This document shows, one piece after another, positions 1-7,190 of a stretch of 64,000 bases of DNA. A model generated the notes under the pieces. The model was not told the origin of the DNA. It did no database searches and saw nothing but the letters and a program-made list of their open reading frames with translations. Source of the DNA: Thermoguttaceae bacterium (GTDB lineage: Bacteria; Planctomycetota; Planctomycetia; Pirellulales; Thermoguttaceae); assembly GCA_017939795.1 (NCBI GenBank), contig JAGBAA010000094.1, forward strand, positions 1 through 64,000. The letters are read 5' to 3'. Made by a program: the position numbers and the translations under genes. Every line of letters starts with the position of its first letter. Position 1 is the stretch's first letter.

Positions 1-80
1 AGCTCGGAAAACGCGAGTATCGCACCGGTCATGGCGAACGCGGTGAGTGCGTGACGAAGTTTCGTTGTGTTTGTTTTCAT
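1..80 (-). CDS. Exported protein, N-terminal fragment
   Basis: Only the first 26 codons lie inside the window; the gene runs off the left edge. The peptide starts with a Lys/Arg-containing n-region (MKTNTTKLRHAL) followed by a hydrophobic alanine-rich stretch (TAFAMTGAILAF), which is a typical Sec signal peptide. An AAGG ribosome-binding site sits a few bases upstream of the ATG. Nothing can be said about function. A 12-C homopolymer lies about 160 bases upstream in its presumed leader or promoter region. Confidence 0.6.
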   Translation of the reverse strand, partial: MKTNTTKLRHALTAFAMTGAILAFSE

Positions 81-290
81 GGTTTTACCTTATTTAATGA
101 AACATTTGAAGATCCCGGATGTCTGACTTGTTTTCGTTTCATCAATCAAAATAGTAAAACGAAATACACCGGTACTGAGGATAAAATCGAGAATTTTTGG
201 GGATATTATGAAAAATTTTACCTATGTCATCAATATCCCCCCCCCCCCGTAAATTAACATTTCGGAAAAGTTTGACTTTTCGGCTGATTT
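81..290. other. Intergenic region with 12-base poly-C tract
   Basis: This gap separates the partial exported gene from the TolC-like gene; both point left. Its notable element is an uninterrupted run of twelve C at 237-248 (poly-G on the coding strand of the left gene). No credible gene was found in it. Confidence 0.6.
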
Positions 291-332
291 TAAAATAAAA
301 AAGGACCGAATCCGATGGAGAAACGGTCCTTT
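291..332 (-). terminator. Intrinsic terminator of TolC-like gene
   Basis: A 9-bp perfect stem (AAAGGACCG at 300-308 with CGGTCCTTT at 324-332) is followed on the minus strand by a T-rich tract. It lies about 30 bases after the stop codon of the TolC-like gene, so it most likely ends that transcript. Confidence 0.8.
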
Positions 333-362
333 GGGGTTAAAAATTGAGGGGATGTTTGATTT

Positions 363-2774
363 TTACGGGATCAGCACGCTTCGTCCGGTCTGGCCGGTGA
401 TCGGGGCGAGTTCCGCACTTCCCGGTGAGACGATGCTTCCGGGATTCACGATATCCAGCTTCCCGCGGTCCACCCAGACTCCGGCACCGTCCAGCTGGAA
501 GATGCCCAGCGAGATCTCGATGCCCATTCGGCAGGTCTCAAAGCCGATCCAGCTTTCGACGAACGTGTTCTGCGCGGAAAGGAGCGAGTTGAGCGCGTCG
601 ATCAGGTCACGGGCAAACGAGTCGCCGAACTGGGAGGTCTGATTCGGTTTCGGCGGCTGAAGGAGCTGGAGGTTCGCCTGATCCACTCGATTCATGGCGA
701 CGAAGACCGAAATACGGCGCAGCTCGAAATTCAGCTGGGCGACCTGGACCTGACGGACGAGCGTTCGGATGTTTTTGTGGACGGAATCTTCGTAGTGCAG
801 GTACTCACGGCGGGCGCGGTCGTAGGAAATGAGGGTCTCGACGTAATTGTTGCGTTCCGTTCTCCGGTCGACCGGCGTATCGACGCTCAGTCCGAGGGAG
901 AGCGTCGAATTCTTGTGCGAGTTCTCCAGCCCGCTCTGGACGTTTGCCGTCACGGTCACGTCGCTTTTCAGGGCATTGGCGGCGATCTCGATCTTTCTCC
1001 ATCGATCCACCAGAGCCGTACGGGCGTTCATCCAGTCGAGACGGTTTTCACGAGCAACGTCCAGCGCGTGCATCTCGTCGATCTCCACCGGCGTCAGGAC
1101 GACTGCATCAAGACGGGCACGGGCCTGAAGCATCGACATGTCGAGGAGTTTGCTGTTGAACTGGTCCATCCACAGATCGAGTTCGACCGTGCTTCCGGTC
1201 GCCTGGACCTTGTGCAGCGATCCTTCGATCTCGGCCATGCGGTCTTTGAAGAGCAGGTAGTCTTCTCCGAGCTTCTGGACACGGTCACGGAAGAGCTTCG
1301 GATCGATCGCCGTTTTGTCCACTTCGCCGCTGAGGACTTCCGGACGCTGGGCGAGCCGGCGGAGTGCCGCGATTCGTTTCGGATACGCCTGACGCAGATT
1401 CACGAAATCCTGGTCGATGTTCTTGCAGAACTCACGCATCTGAACGACCTGGGCTTCCAGTTTCGTGACGGTGTCCGCGAAGGAGGTGTGTCCGTTGCGC
1501 AGATCGCACTGGTAATCCGCGAGCAGATCGCGCATCTCGGTGACTTCGGGCGACATGAGAATGAACGGCTCAAGCATTTCGTCATGGACCGACGCATTGA
1601 TCCCCGGCGGCAGTCCGAGGGCCATCTTGTACTGGTCGAGTGAGTTCTTGTAGCGGTTCTCCGCCGTCATGAGGTTGATCTGGGCGCTGAGGAGCGACTG
1701 GCGCGTCTGGTCGACCTGCGTGCGGTCAAGCCGGTCTGCTTCGTAAAGTGCTTCCATGCGGTCCATACTGTACTGAAGGTCCGAGACGTTCTGTCTCTGG
1801 TTCGCCAGTTCCAGCTGCGTATAGATCAGGCCGTAGAGATTGCCGGCACTGCTCATCGTACCTTCTACGCCGGGGATCGAAACTCCCCCTCCGCTTCCGG
1901 GTGCCGAGATGCCGATCCCGCCGACCATAACGTTCACGTAGAAGCCTTGACGGTAGCGTTCCATCTCGCGCAGATTGCAGATGAAGGCACGCTCGGTCTG
2001 CGTGAGATTTTCAAGTGCGTACGCCCGGCCGTAATTGCGCAGAAGAGGCTGAATGAACGACATATTCAGGAGCGTCGTGGAGATCCCGGAGGAATCGGAA
2101 CTTCCGCCGCAGGTCCAAACGATGGAGTTCGCGATGTTTGCCGCAAACGTTCCGCCGAGTGCCGTGTATTTCGAACCGCCCGCATCGACCGAATTCAGCT
2201 CGACGTTTCCCGTCCCGCGGAAACGCGTGTCGTAGTACGCACCGCCGCCAAGTGAATAGTGCACGTCGAAATCGTAGCGGTTCAGCGAAACACGAAGTGC
2301 GGAGAGGTAAATGTTCTCCATGGCACTCTGGTAGTCGGGCGAGTTCACCAGTGCGATCTGAATGGCTGTCTGGCGGTTCAGAAGCACGTTCCCCTCGGCA
2401 TCGCGCGGAAGATTCGCCTGCCAGTTCGGATTTTCCACGGACTGGATCACTCCGTTTTTCGTCCAGCCGTCCCACCCCTTTTTGCCGTAGACGCACCGCA
2501 TCATCGTGTGTGCTGTTGCGTCATCCTGCGGCATCGGCTGATTGTCGCGGTCGTACGGAAGATAGAAACGCGAATTCGGCGACATATCGAAGCGATAATC
2601 CGTCATCGAAAGTCCCGGAAACTGGCATTTTTTTTCCTGAACGATCTGCTGAACGTCCGTGTTTGCCTGCTGACGCCAGTACTGCCGCTGGCATCCGCTA
2701 AGGAGACAAATGACGCTCAAAATCAAAATCCCCGAAAGGACACCCGGCTGCTGTTTTTTGCTGAAAGAACCCAT
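363..2774 (-). CDS. TolC-like outer-membrane efflux lipoprotein
   Basis: The 803-residue product looks like an outer-membrane factor of the TolC/OEP family, forming the exit duct for an efflux or type I secretion system. The N-terminus has a signal peptide ending in a lipobox (LLSGC, about residues 24-28), so it is probably lipid-anchored. The middle and C-terminal parts are rich in long amphipathic helices (LELANQRQNVSDLQYS, YETLISYDRARREYLHY type) interspersed with beta-like stretches, as expected for two OEP repeats. At about 800 residues it is longer than Escherichia coli TolC (about 490), with an inserted helical region around residues 400-520. No inner-membrane pump or adaptor gene is adjacent. 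A GAGGAA ribosome-binding site precedes the ATG. The family call is good; the substrate is unknown. Confidence 0.8.
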   Translation of the reverse strand: MGSFSKKQQPGVLSGILILSVICLLSGCQRQYWRQQANTDVQQIVQEKKCQFPGLSMTDYRFDMSPNSRFYLPYDRDNQPMPQDDATAHTMMRCVYGKKGWDGWTKNGVIQSVENPNWQANLPRDAEGNVLLNRQTAIQIALVNSPDYQSAMENIYLSALRVSLNRYDFDVHYSLGGGAYYDTRFRGTGNVELNSVDAGGSKYTALGGTFAANIANSIVWTCGGSSDSSGISTTLLNMSFIQPLLRNYGRAYALENLTQTERAFICNLREMERYRQGFYVNVMVGGIGISAPGSGGGVSIPGVEGTMSSAGNLYGLIYTQLELANQRQNVSDLQYSMDRMEALYEADRLDRTQVDQTRQSLLSAQINLMTAENRYKNSLDQYKMALGLPPGINASVHDEMLEPFILMSPEVTEMRDLLADYQCDLRNGHTSFADTVTKLEAQVVQMREFCKNIDQDFVNLRQAYPKRIAALRRLAQRPEVLSGEVDKTAIDPKLFRDRVQKLGEDYLLFKDRMAEIEGSLHKVQATGSTVELDLWMDQFNSKLLDMSMLQARARLDAVVLTPVEIDEMHALDVARENRLDWMNARTALVDRWRKIEIAANALKSDVTVTANVQSGLENSHKNSTLSLGLSVDTPVDRRTERNNYVETLISYDRARREYLHYEDSVHKNIRTLVRQVQVAQLNFELRRISVFVAMNRVDQANLQLLQPPKPNQTSQFGDSFARDLIDALNSLLSAQNTFVESWIGFETCRMGIEISLGIFQLDGAGVWVDRGKLDIVNPGSIVSPGSAELAPITGQTGRSVLIP

Positions 2775-3105
2775 CGTTCATTCCTCATGCGAAACATTTT
2801 CATTCTCTTTTCGTTTTTCATGGGGGGGCATATGAAAAACCACTGGACCGAACACTACGATCTGGTGTGTTGGATTCATCGACATATAAATAGGTAAACT
2901 TTAACGATTATCCGGATTTTTTTGAATGTGCAGATTTTTCCGATTTTGCGGAGTATTGACTCTAAAAAAGATGCAAAACGCCTGTTTTTTCGTTGGGCAG
3001 GGCAGATCGGGAATTTTTGGGAAGTACTCTGGAGGCTTGGGGATGGATTTTTTTGACTTTTTTGGTTTTTTTTAAGAAAAAAAGAAAATTTTGACGGCGT
3101 AACTG
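2775..3105. other. Divergent intergenic region, no gene seen
   Basis: The region separates the leftward TolC-like gene from the rightward His/Pro-rich gene. It is AT-rich with several T and A runs. The start codon of the TolC-like gene is preceded here by its ribosome-binding site. No RNA gene or open frame with a credible start was recognised. Confidence 0.5.
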
Positions 3106-3133
3106 TTGACAATGCGTAACTATTATGTATACT
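3106..3133 (+). promoter_or_regulatory. Sigma70-like promoter of His/Pro-rich gene
   Basis: A perfect TTGACA (3106-3111) and TATACT (3128-3133) are separated by 16 bp. The start codon lies about 150 bases downstream, implying a long untranslated leader. Confidence 0.75.
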
Positions 3134-3280
3134 GAAGAATTGAAGAGCCGACAGTGCGGTGTCTGGAACTTCCGTTTCGTGGAGACTGCCGCGGTTTTTC
3201 AAAAGATTTGGAAAGTCAATGAGAGATCCAGTTTCAGAGTTTTCCCGTAACCGGAACTTTTTCCAATGGAGGGTCAGCCC

Positions 3281-3568
3281 ATGAAAAGAATGCTTTTTTT
3301 GTTGATCGTGTGTGCCGCGTTTTTCATGATGTCGGCGAGAGAAGCTGAGGCGCAGGTCTCGGTGCAGATCGGTATCGGAGCCCGCCCGTACTATGGCGTT
3401 TACTATTCGCCGTACTATTATGCGCCGGTCCCGCGGCACGTGCATATCCTGCCGCCGCCACCGCCTCCGCACGTACATCACCATCCGCCGCATCATCGGC
3501 ATCACCACGCTCCGCCGCCCCCGCCGCGGCATCATCATGCCCCGCATCACCACCACCATCATCGCTGA
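3281..3568 (+). CDS. Small exported His/Pro/Tyr-rich protein
   Basis: The 95-residue product has a clear Sec signal peptide (MKRMLFLLIVCAAFFMMSAREAEA), then a short Tyr-rich segment (YYGVYYSPYYYAP), then a tail made almost only of His and Pro with a little Arg (for example PPPPPPHVHHHPPHHRHHH). The start was placed at the second in-frame ATG because a GGAGGG ribosome-binding site lies 8 bases upstream of it; the upstream ATG would overlap that site. The His clusters could bind Ni, Zn or Cu outside the cytoplasm, but this is inference from composition. The real frame is supported by its own promoter, ribosome-binding site and terminator. No homologous family is recognised. Confidence 0.75.
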   Translation: MKRMLFLLIVCAAFFMMSAREAEAQVSVQIGIGARPYYGVYYSPYYYAPVPRHVHILPPPPPPHVHHHPPHHRHHHAPPPPPRHHHAPHHHHHHR

Positions 3569-3596
3569 TCGTGCAGAATGAGTGAATTGGGAAAAA

Positions 3597-3639
3597 CGAA
3601 AAGCTCCAGCCTTTGAGACCGGAGCTTTTCGTTTTTTTT
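3597..3639 (+). terminator. Intrinsic terminator after His/Pro-rich gene
   Basis: An 11-bp perfect stem (CGAAAAGCTCC with GGAGCTTTTCG, loop of 13) is followed by eight T. This is one of the strongest terminators in the window. Confidence 0.9.
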
Positions 3640-3671
3640 GTGGAAGAGCTGGTGATCGATGGGATCCTGAC

Positions 3672-3700
3672 TTGACGTTTTTCTCTGTTTCTGCTAGAAT
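3672..3700 (+). promoter_or_regulatory. Promoter of SDR gene (extended -10)
   Basis: TTGACG (3672-3677) and TAGAAT (3695-3700) have a 17-bp spacer; the -10 box is preceded by TGC. The SDR start codon follows 54 bases later. Confidence 0.75.
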
Positions 3701-3753
3701 AAAGAAAAAGAAAATGGAACGAAATCAACTTTTTCCTTTTTTGAGGAGGAATT

Positions 3754-4692
3754 ATGGAAAAATCTGCGAAACTTTTTGATCTGACGGGCAAAAAGGCTGT
3801 CGTGACGGGCGGATCGATCGGCATCGGCCGCGGATATGCGACGGCACTGGCCATGGCGGGGGCGGACGTCGCCATCGTGAACCGGGATGAGAAGACCGGC
3901 GCAAAGACGGCTGCGGAACTTGCGGAAACGTACGGTATCGATTCGTTCTGCATTCCGTGCGACGTAACGGATCCCGACCAGGTAAACTCCATGATGGACG
4001 AGGCGGTGAAACGGCTTGGCAGGCTGGATATTGCGGTCAATAATGCGGGGATCGCGCTTCTGGGAGCGGACGAGAACGTGCCTCCGGAAGATTGGAAAAA
4101 AGTCATGGACGTAAACGTTTCCGGAATGTTCTATTGCTGTCAGGCGGCTGGCCGTGTTTTCATCCGTCAGGGAAACGGCGGGAAAATCGTGAATACGGCC
4201 TCGATGTCGGCGCGTATCTGCAACTGCAATGCGTCGTACAATGCGAGCAAAGCCGCCGTCGTACAGCTCACTCGGATGCTGGCGGCTGAGTGGGGACAGT
4301 ATAATATTAATGTGAACTGCCTGAGTCCGAGCTATATTCTGACGCCGATGCACGCTTCTTCACCGCTGAAACTGCGTGAACGGATCCGCGAACTTACGCC
4401 GCTGGGGCATGTGCAGCGCGTCGAAGACCTCTATGGTCCGCTGATCTTCCTGGCATCCGAGGCGTCCAATTACGTGACCGGTACGGAACTGCTCGTCGAC
4501 GGCGGGCATACGCTCAACAGTTGGCTCGTGCCGCTGAAACGGGCGCTTCCGCCGCGTGTTTCTCCGCAGGAAGAAGTCGTTCAGCTCAAGCATGATCTTG
4601 ATCTGCTCGGTGTTTCGTATGATGAAAATGGGATCAATGAAGCACTTCATCCTAACATGGCGGAGGCCTTTGGCGCGATGTTCGGCGACTGA
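3754..4692 (+). CDS. SDR-family NAD(P)-dependent oxidoreductase
   Basis: This is a classical short-chain dehydrogenase/reductase with every hallmark visible: cofactor motif TGGSIGIG at residues 18-25, NNAG at 96-99, catalytic Ser150, Tyr162 and Lys166 (SYNASK), and an N-V-S-G motif at 121-124. The 312 residues exceed the usual 250 because of a C-terminal tail of about 55 residues after the last Rossmann element (TGTELLVDGGHT). The family mostly oxidises or reduces sugar alcohols, 2-deoxy-sugar acids or similar polyols; the exact substrate cannot be told. AGGAGG precedes the ATG at good distance, and the gene stands alone under its own promoter. Confidence 0.9.
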   Translation: MEKSAKLFDLTGKKAVVTGGSIGIGRGYATALAMAGADVAIVNRDEKTGAKTAAELAETYGIDSFCIPCDVTDPDQVNSMMDEAVKRLGRLDIAVNNAGIALLGADENVPPEDWKKVMDVNVSGMFYCCQAAGRVFIRQGNGGKIVNTASMSARICNCNASYNASKAAVVQLTRMLAAEWGQYNINVNCLSPSYILTPMHASSPLKLRERIRELTPLGHVQRVEDLYGPLIFLASEASNYVTGTELLVDGGHTLNSWLVPLKRALPPRVSPQEEVVQLKHDLDLLGVSYDENGINEALHPNMAEAFGAMFGD

Positions 4693-4772
4693 GTCGGACT
4701 GTGGATCCCGATCCCGGACGGTTTCTCTTGGCTGCAGGCCGCACGGAAGATGTGCGGGAAGGACCTGCTGTA

Positions 4773-4888
4773 CCAGTGACCAACGGGAACGGGTTCATGC
4801 CATTGCGCGGAAGCACAGTCCGCCCGCCGCGGCTCGCGGCCTTCAAAAACTTTTTGATCTTGATTTTTTTGATTTTTTATGATCGGGT
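4773..4888. repeat. Dispersed intergenic repeat, copy 1
   Basis: This stretch closely matches 62508-62617: both begin CCAGTGACCAACGGGAACGG, pass through a GCGCGGAA block and a C/G-rich core, and end CTTCAAAA(A)CTTTTTGAT followed by T-rich sequence. Both copies sit between convergent genes, downstream of a rightward oxidoreductase gene. On the minus strand both copies can be read from a TTG into a peptide ending NPFPLVTG, so either a short conserved peptide or an RNA or DNA element is possible. Confidence 0.7.
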
Positions 4889-6205
4889 TTTAGGAGCGGG
4901 CTGTTTCCAGAGTGCGGCAGCTGCACAGAGGGCGGTGAAGAAAACAAGCAGACCTGAGGCCGAAAGCGCACAGGTGAATCCGAACGCATCGATCACGACG
5001 CCCCATGCAAAGGAACCAGAGGCCCAGCCAATATCGCATCCGAGGAAAAAGGTGGCGGTCGACGCGTGCCAGCGGGACGGTGCCGTGAGACGGTACGCCA
5101 TGGTGTTGAGGAGTGGAAATCCAAGTCCGACGCTGATCCCGTAAAGTGTACCGCTAACGAAAAGCATGGCAGCGGAGTTTGCCGGAATGGTCAGGAAGAA
5201 GGAGAGCATTCCGGATCCCAGTGTCGGTACGAGAACACGGATGGGGGGGAAGCGGTCTCCGAGTTTTCCCGCAAACAGCCGGACGGCAAACATGGCGATC
5301 GCGGTCCCAAGAAAGAAAAGCTGGGGATTTGCGATTTCGTTTCTCTGCGCAAAAAGCATAAGAAACGATGAGTAGAAAGAGCAGCTGAACATGAAAAGTC
5401 CGCAGACGAATGCCATGCTCAGTGCGCCGGGTTCAAAAAAGGAGCTCGTGATCCTGCTCCAGATCGAAAGGTGAGGCTGGGGAACCTCTGCCGGAGGAGC
5501 ATCCTGTGTCTGGAGCGCATCGTGTGTCTTGTGTGCCTCTTGTGTTTGCGGAGCATTTTCGTTGGATTCTTCTTCCAGATTCGGCGTATATCGACAGACC
5601 CAGGCCAGAAGGATGAGGGAAAGAGAAAGGCCGGCCACACCGTACCAAAGGACGTCGTTTCCCCACGCAGAATTTTGGCCGAAATGGAACAGTGCGTATC
5701 CGAGCGACGGACCGATGACGGTAGCGAACGAGTGCCCGAGGCCATAGTATCCCATTCCTTCACCGAGTCTGCGTCTTGGGAGAACTTCCGCAGAAGCGTT
5801 TGCCGAGGCCGTCGAGATGCCGGAGAAGCCGACTCCCTGAAAAAATCGGACGGCAAGCAGGACCCCGAGGCCGGGAAGGAGAAGCGGGGCAAAGTTTGCG
5901 AGTGCCATGACGATCCCGCCGACGATCAGGACGATCCGGCATCCGTATCGCGCGGAAAGTGTACCGGTCAGGATGCGTCCAACTCCGGCCGCGAGCGCAA
6001 AGACGGCAGTCAGAAGACCGCTGAAAGCTGCTTTTCCGCCGAGTGATTCCACGTAGAGAGGCAATGCTCCGTAAAGTGCATGGCAGATGATGGACGCGAT
6101 CATCGAAAGTGCGATGATGTCCAGAAAAACGAACGTCCAGATCCGTTCTGCTCTGCCGCCGACCGCGTGTGGACTGTATGTTTTCCGCGGACTGAATGTG
6201 CTCAT
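4877..6205 (-). CDS. Major facilitator superfamily transporter
   Basis: The 442-residue product has about twelve hydrophobic segments and belongs to the major facilitator superfamily of secondary transporters in the inner membrane. Family features include LTGTLSARYGCRIVL (motif A-like) after TM2 and LFAGKLGDRFPPIRV after the equivalent helix in the second half, a cytoplasmic loop rich in Glu, Thr and Gln between the halves (residues about 215-250), and a short hydrophilic tail. The start was set at the ATG before MSTFSPRKTY, where AGGGG precedes it; an upstream in-frame extension of 71 residues has no membrane or signal character. A promoter lies 43 bases upstream. The substrate is not predictable. 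Confidence 0.85.
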   Translation of the reverse strand: MSTFSPRKTYSPHAVGGRAERIWTFVFLDIIALSMIASIICHALYGALPLYVESLGGKAAFSGLLTAVFALAAGVGRILTGTLSARYGCRIVLIVGGIVMALANFAPLLLPGLGVLLAVRFFQGVGFSGISTASANASAEVLPRRRLGEGMGYYGLGHSFATVIGPSLGYALFHFGQNSAWGNDVLWYGVAGLSLSLILLAWVCRYTPNLEEESNENAPQTQEAHKTHDALQTQDAPPAEVPQPHLSIWSRITSSFFEPGALSMAFVCGLFMFSCSFYSSFLMLFAQRNEIANPQLFFLGTAIAMFAVRLFAGKLGDRFPPIRVLVPTLGSGMLSFFLTIPANSAAMLFVSGTLYGISVGLGFPLLNTMAYRLTAPSRWHASTATFFLGCDIGWASGSFAWGVVIDAFGFTCALSASGLLVFFTALCAAAALWKQPAPKTRS

Positions 6206-6247
6206 GGGACCCCTACCCTTTCTGAAACGAAAACCTGGATGCCGCAC

Positions 6248-6275
6248 AGTATACCATATTCCGGGATTTCGTAAA
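6248..6275 (-). promoter_or_regulatory. Promoter of MFS transporter gene
   Basis: On the minus strand TTTACG and TATACT are 16 bp apart, and the -10 box is preceded by TGG. It lies 43 bases upstream of the chosen MFS start codon and supports that start over the longer frame. Confidence 0.65.
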
Positions 6276-6414
6276 TCCGGGGTCCCCGAAAAAAGATGGA
6301 ATTTTTTGACCAGCCGCATTCTGGAGGCCGGAGGATAGGAGCTTTCCGAAAAGTTCAGCTGGCTGTGTTTGAGAGATTTTTCAGTCCTGCTCAGCTGCAC
6401 GAAAGATCCTTCGG

Positions 6415-7086
6415 TCAATTTGCGGAACGAGCTGTCTCCTTCAGCTTAGAATTGAACGGACATTCCGCACATTTGGGATTGCGTGCCGTGCAGATGTTTC
6501 GGCCGAAAAGGATGAGCTGATGGGAAATTTTGACCCAGCGGTCCTGCGGAACGATACGCATGAGATCCTGTTCGATTTTTTCCGGCGTCGTTTCTTCTGA
6601 GAGTCCAAGTCTCTGGGAAAGACGAAGCACGTGCGTGTCGACGACTACCCCCTCCGCGATCCCGTAAAATGTGCCGAGAACGCAATTCGCGGTCTTGCGT
6701 CCGACACCGGGAAGCTGAACGAGTTCTTCCATCGAGACGGGGACTTCACCGTTGAATTTTTCTGTGAGGATCCGGCAGCATTCCCGAATATTTTTCGCTT
6801 TGTTTCGATAGAATCCTGTGCTGTGGATGTCGTGCTCCAGCTCTTCCTGCGAGACGTTTGCGTAGTCTGCGGCGGACTGGTACTTTTGGAAGAGGGACTG
6901 CGTCACGATATTGACCCGCGCGTCCGTGCACTGCGCCGAGAGAATGACCGCGACGAGCAGTTCCAGCGGATTGCGGAAGTGAAGCGCACAGCCGGGTTCC
7001 GGGTAGAGCGTGTCGAGACACTCGCAGACCTTTTGTGCGTGGGCGGCGGAACCATAAGGTGTTTTGCAGGGAATCGAAAATTTCAT
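6415..7086 (-). CDS. nth: Endonuclease III (DNA glycosylase/AP lyase)
   Basis: The 223-residue product is endonuclease III, which removes oxidised pyrimidines in base-excision repair and nicks the abasic site. The helix-hairpin-helix LPGVGRKTANCVLG carries the catalytic Lys131, and VVDTHVLR carries the catalytic Asp150. The C-terminus keeps three of the four [4Fe-4S] ligands in C-x6-C-x2-C spacing (Cys199, Cys206, Cys209), but the fourth position is Leu215 (CTG codon) instead of Cys. The inner ATG was chosen because AAAGG lies upstream of it; an alternative upstream ATG would add 15 residues. It is divergent from the SH3-like gene, with a palindromic promoter region between them. Confidence 0.9.
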   Translation of the reverse strand: MKFSIPCKTPYGSAAHAQKVCECLDTLYPEPGCALHFRNPLELLVAVILSAQCTDARVNIVTQSLFQKYQSAADYANVSQEELEHDIHSTGFYRNKAKNIRECCRILTEKFNGEVPVSMEELVQLPGVGRKTANCVLGTFYGIAEGVVVDTHVLRLSQRLGLSEETTPEKIEQDLMRIVPQDRWVKISHQLILFGRNICTARNPKCAECPFNSKLKETARSAN

Positions 7087-7118
7087 GGGTAAATTGGACC
7101 TTTCGTGAAAAATCGCTC

Positions 7119-7147
7119 TTGAGTTTTTCATTTAAATATGGTATACC
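7119..7147 (+). promoter_or_regulatory. Promoter of SH3-like exported protein gene
   Basis: TTGAGT (7119-7124) and TATACC (7142-7147) are spaced 17 bp. The -10 box sits inside a perfect 14-bp palindrome (TATGGTATACCATA, 7137-7150) that could also serve the divergent nth gene or bind a dimeric regulator. Confidence 0.6.
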
Positions 7148-7190
7148 ATAAACGAAAGAAAAAGAAAAGAGATATTTCGGAGAATTTTCC

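Noticed and set aside
3266-3280. Earlier ATG for the His/Pro-rich protein (adds MEGQP)
   Set aside because: The extra codons overlap the GGAGGG ribosome-binding site that serves the inner ATG, which starts a normal signal peptide.
5066-6046. Several plus-strand frames inside the MFS gene
   Set aside because: All mirror the membrane-protein coding strand, which has twelve hydrophobic segments, promoter and ribosome-binding site.
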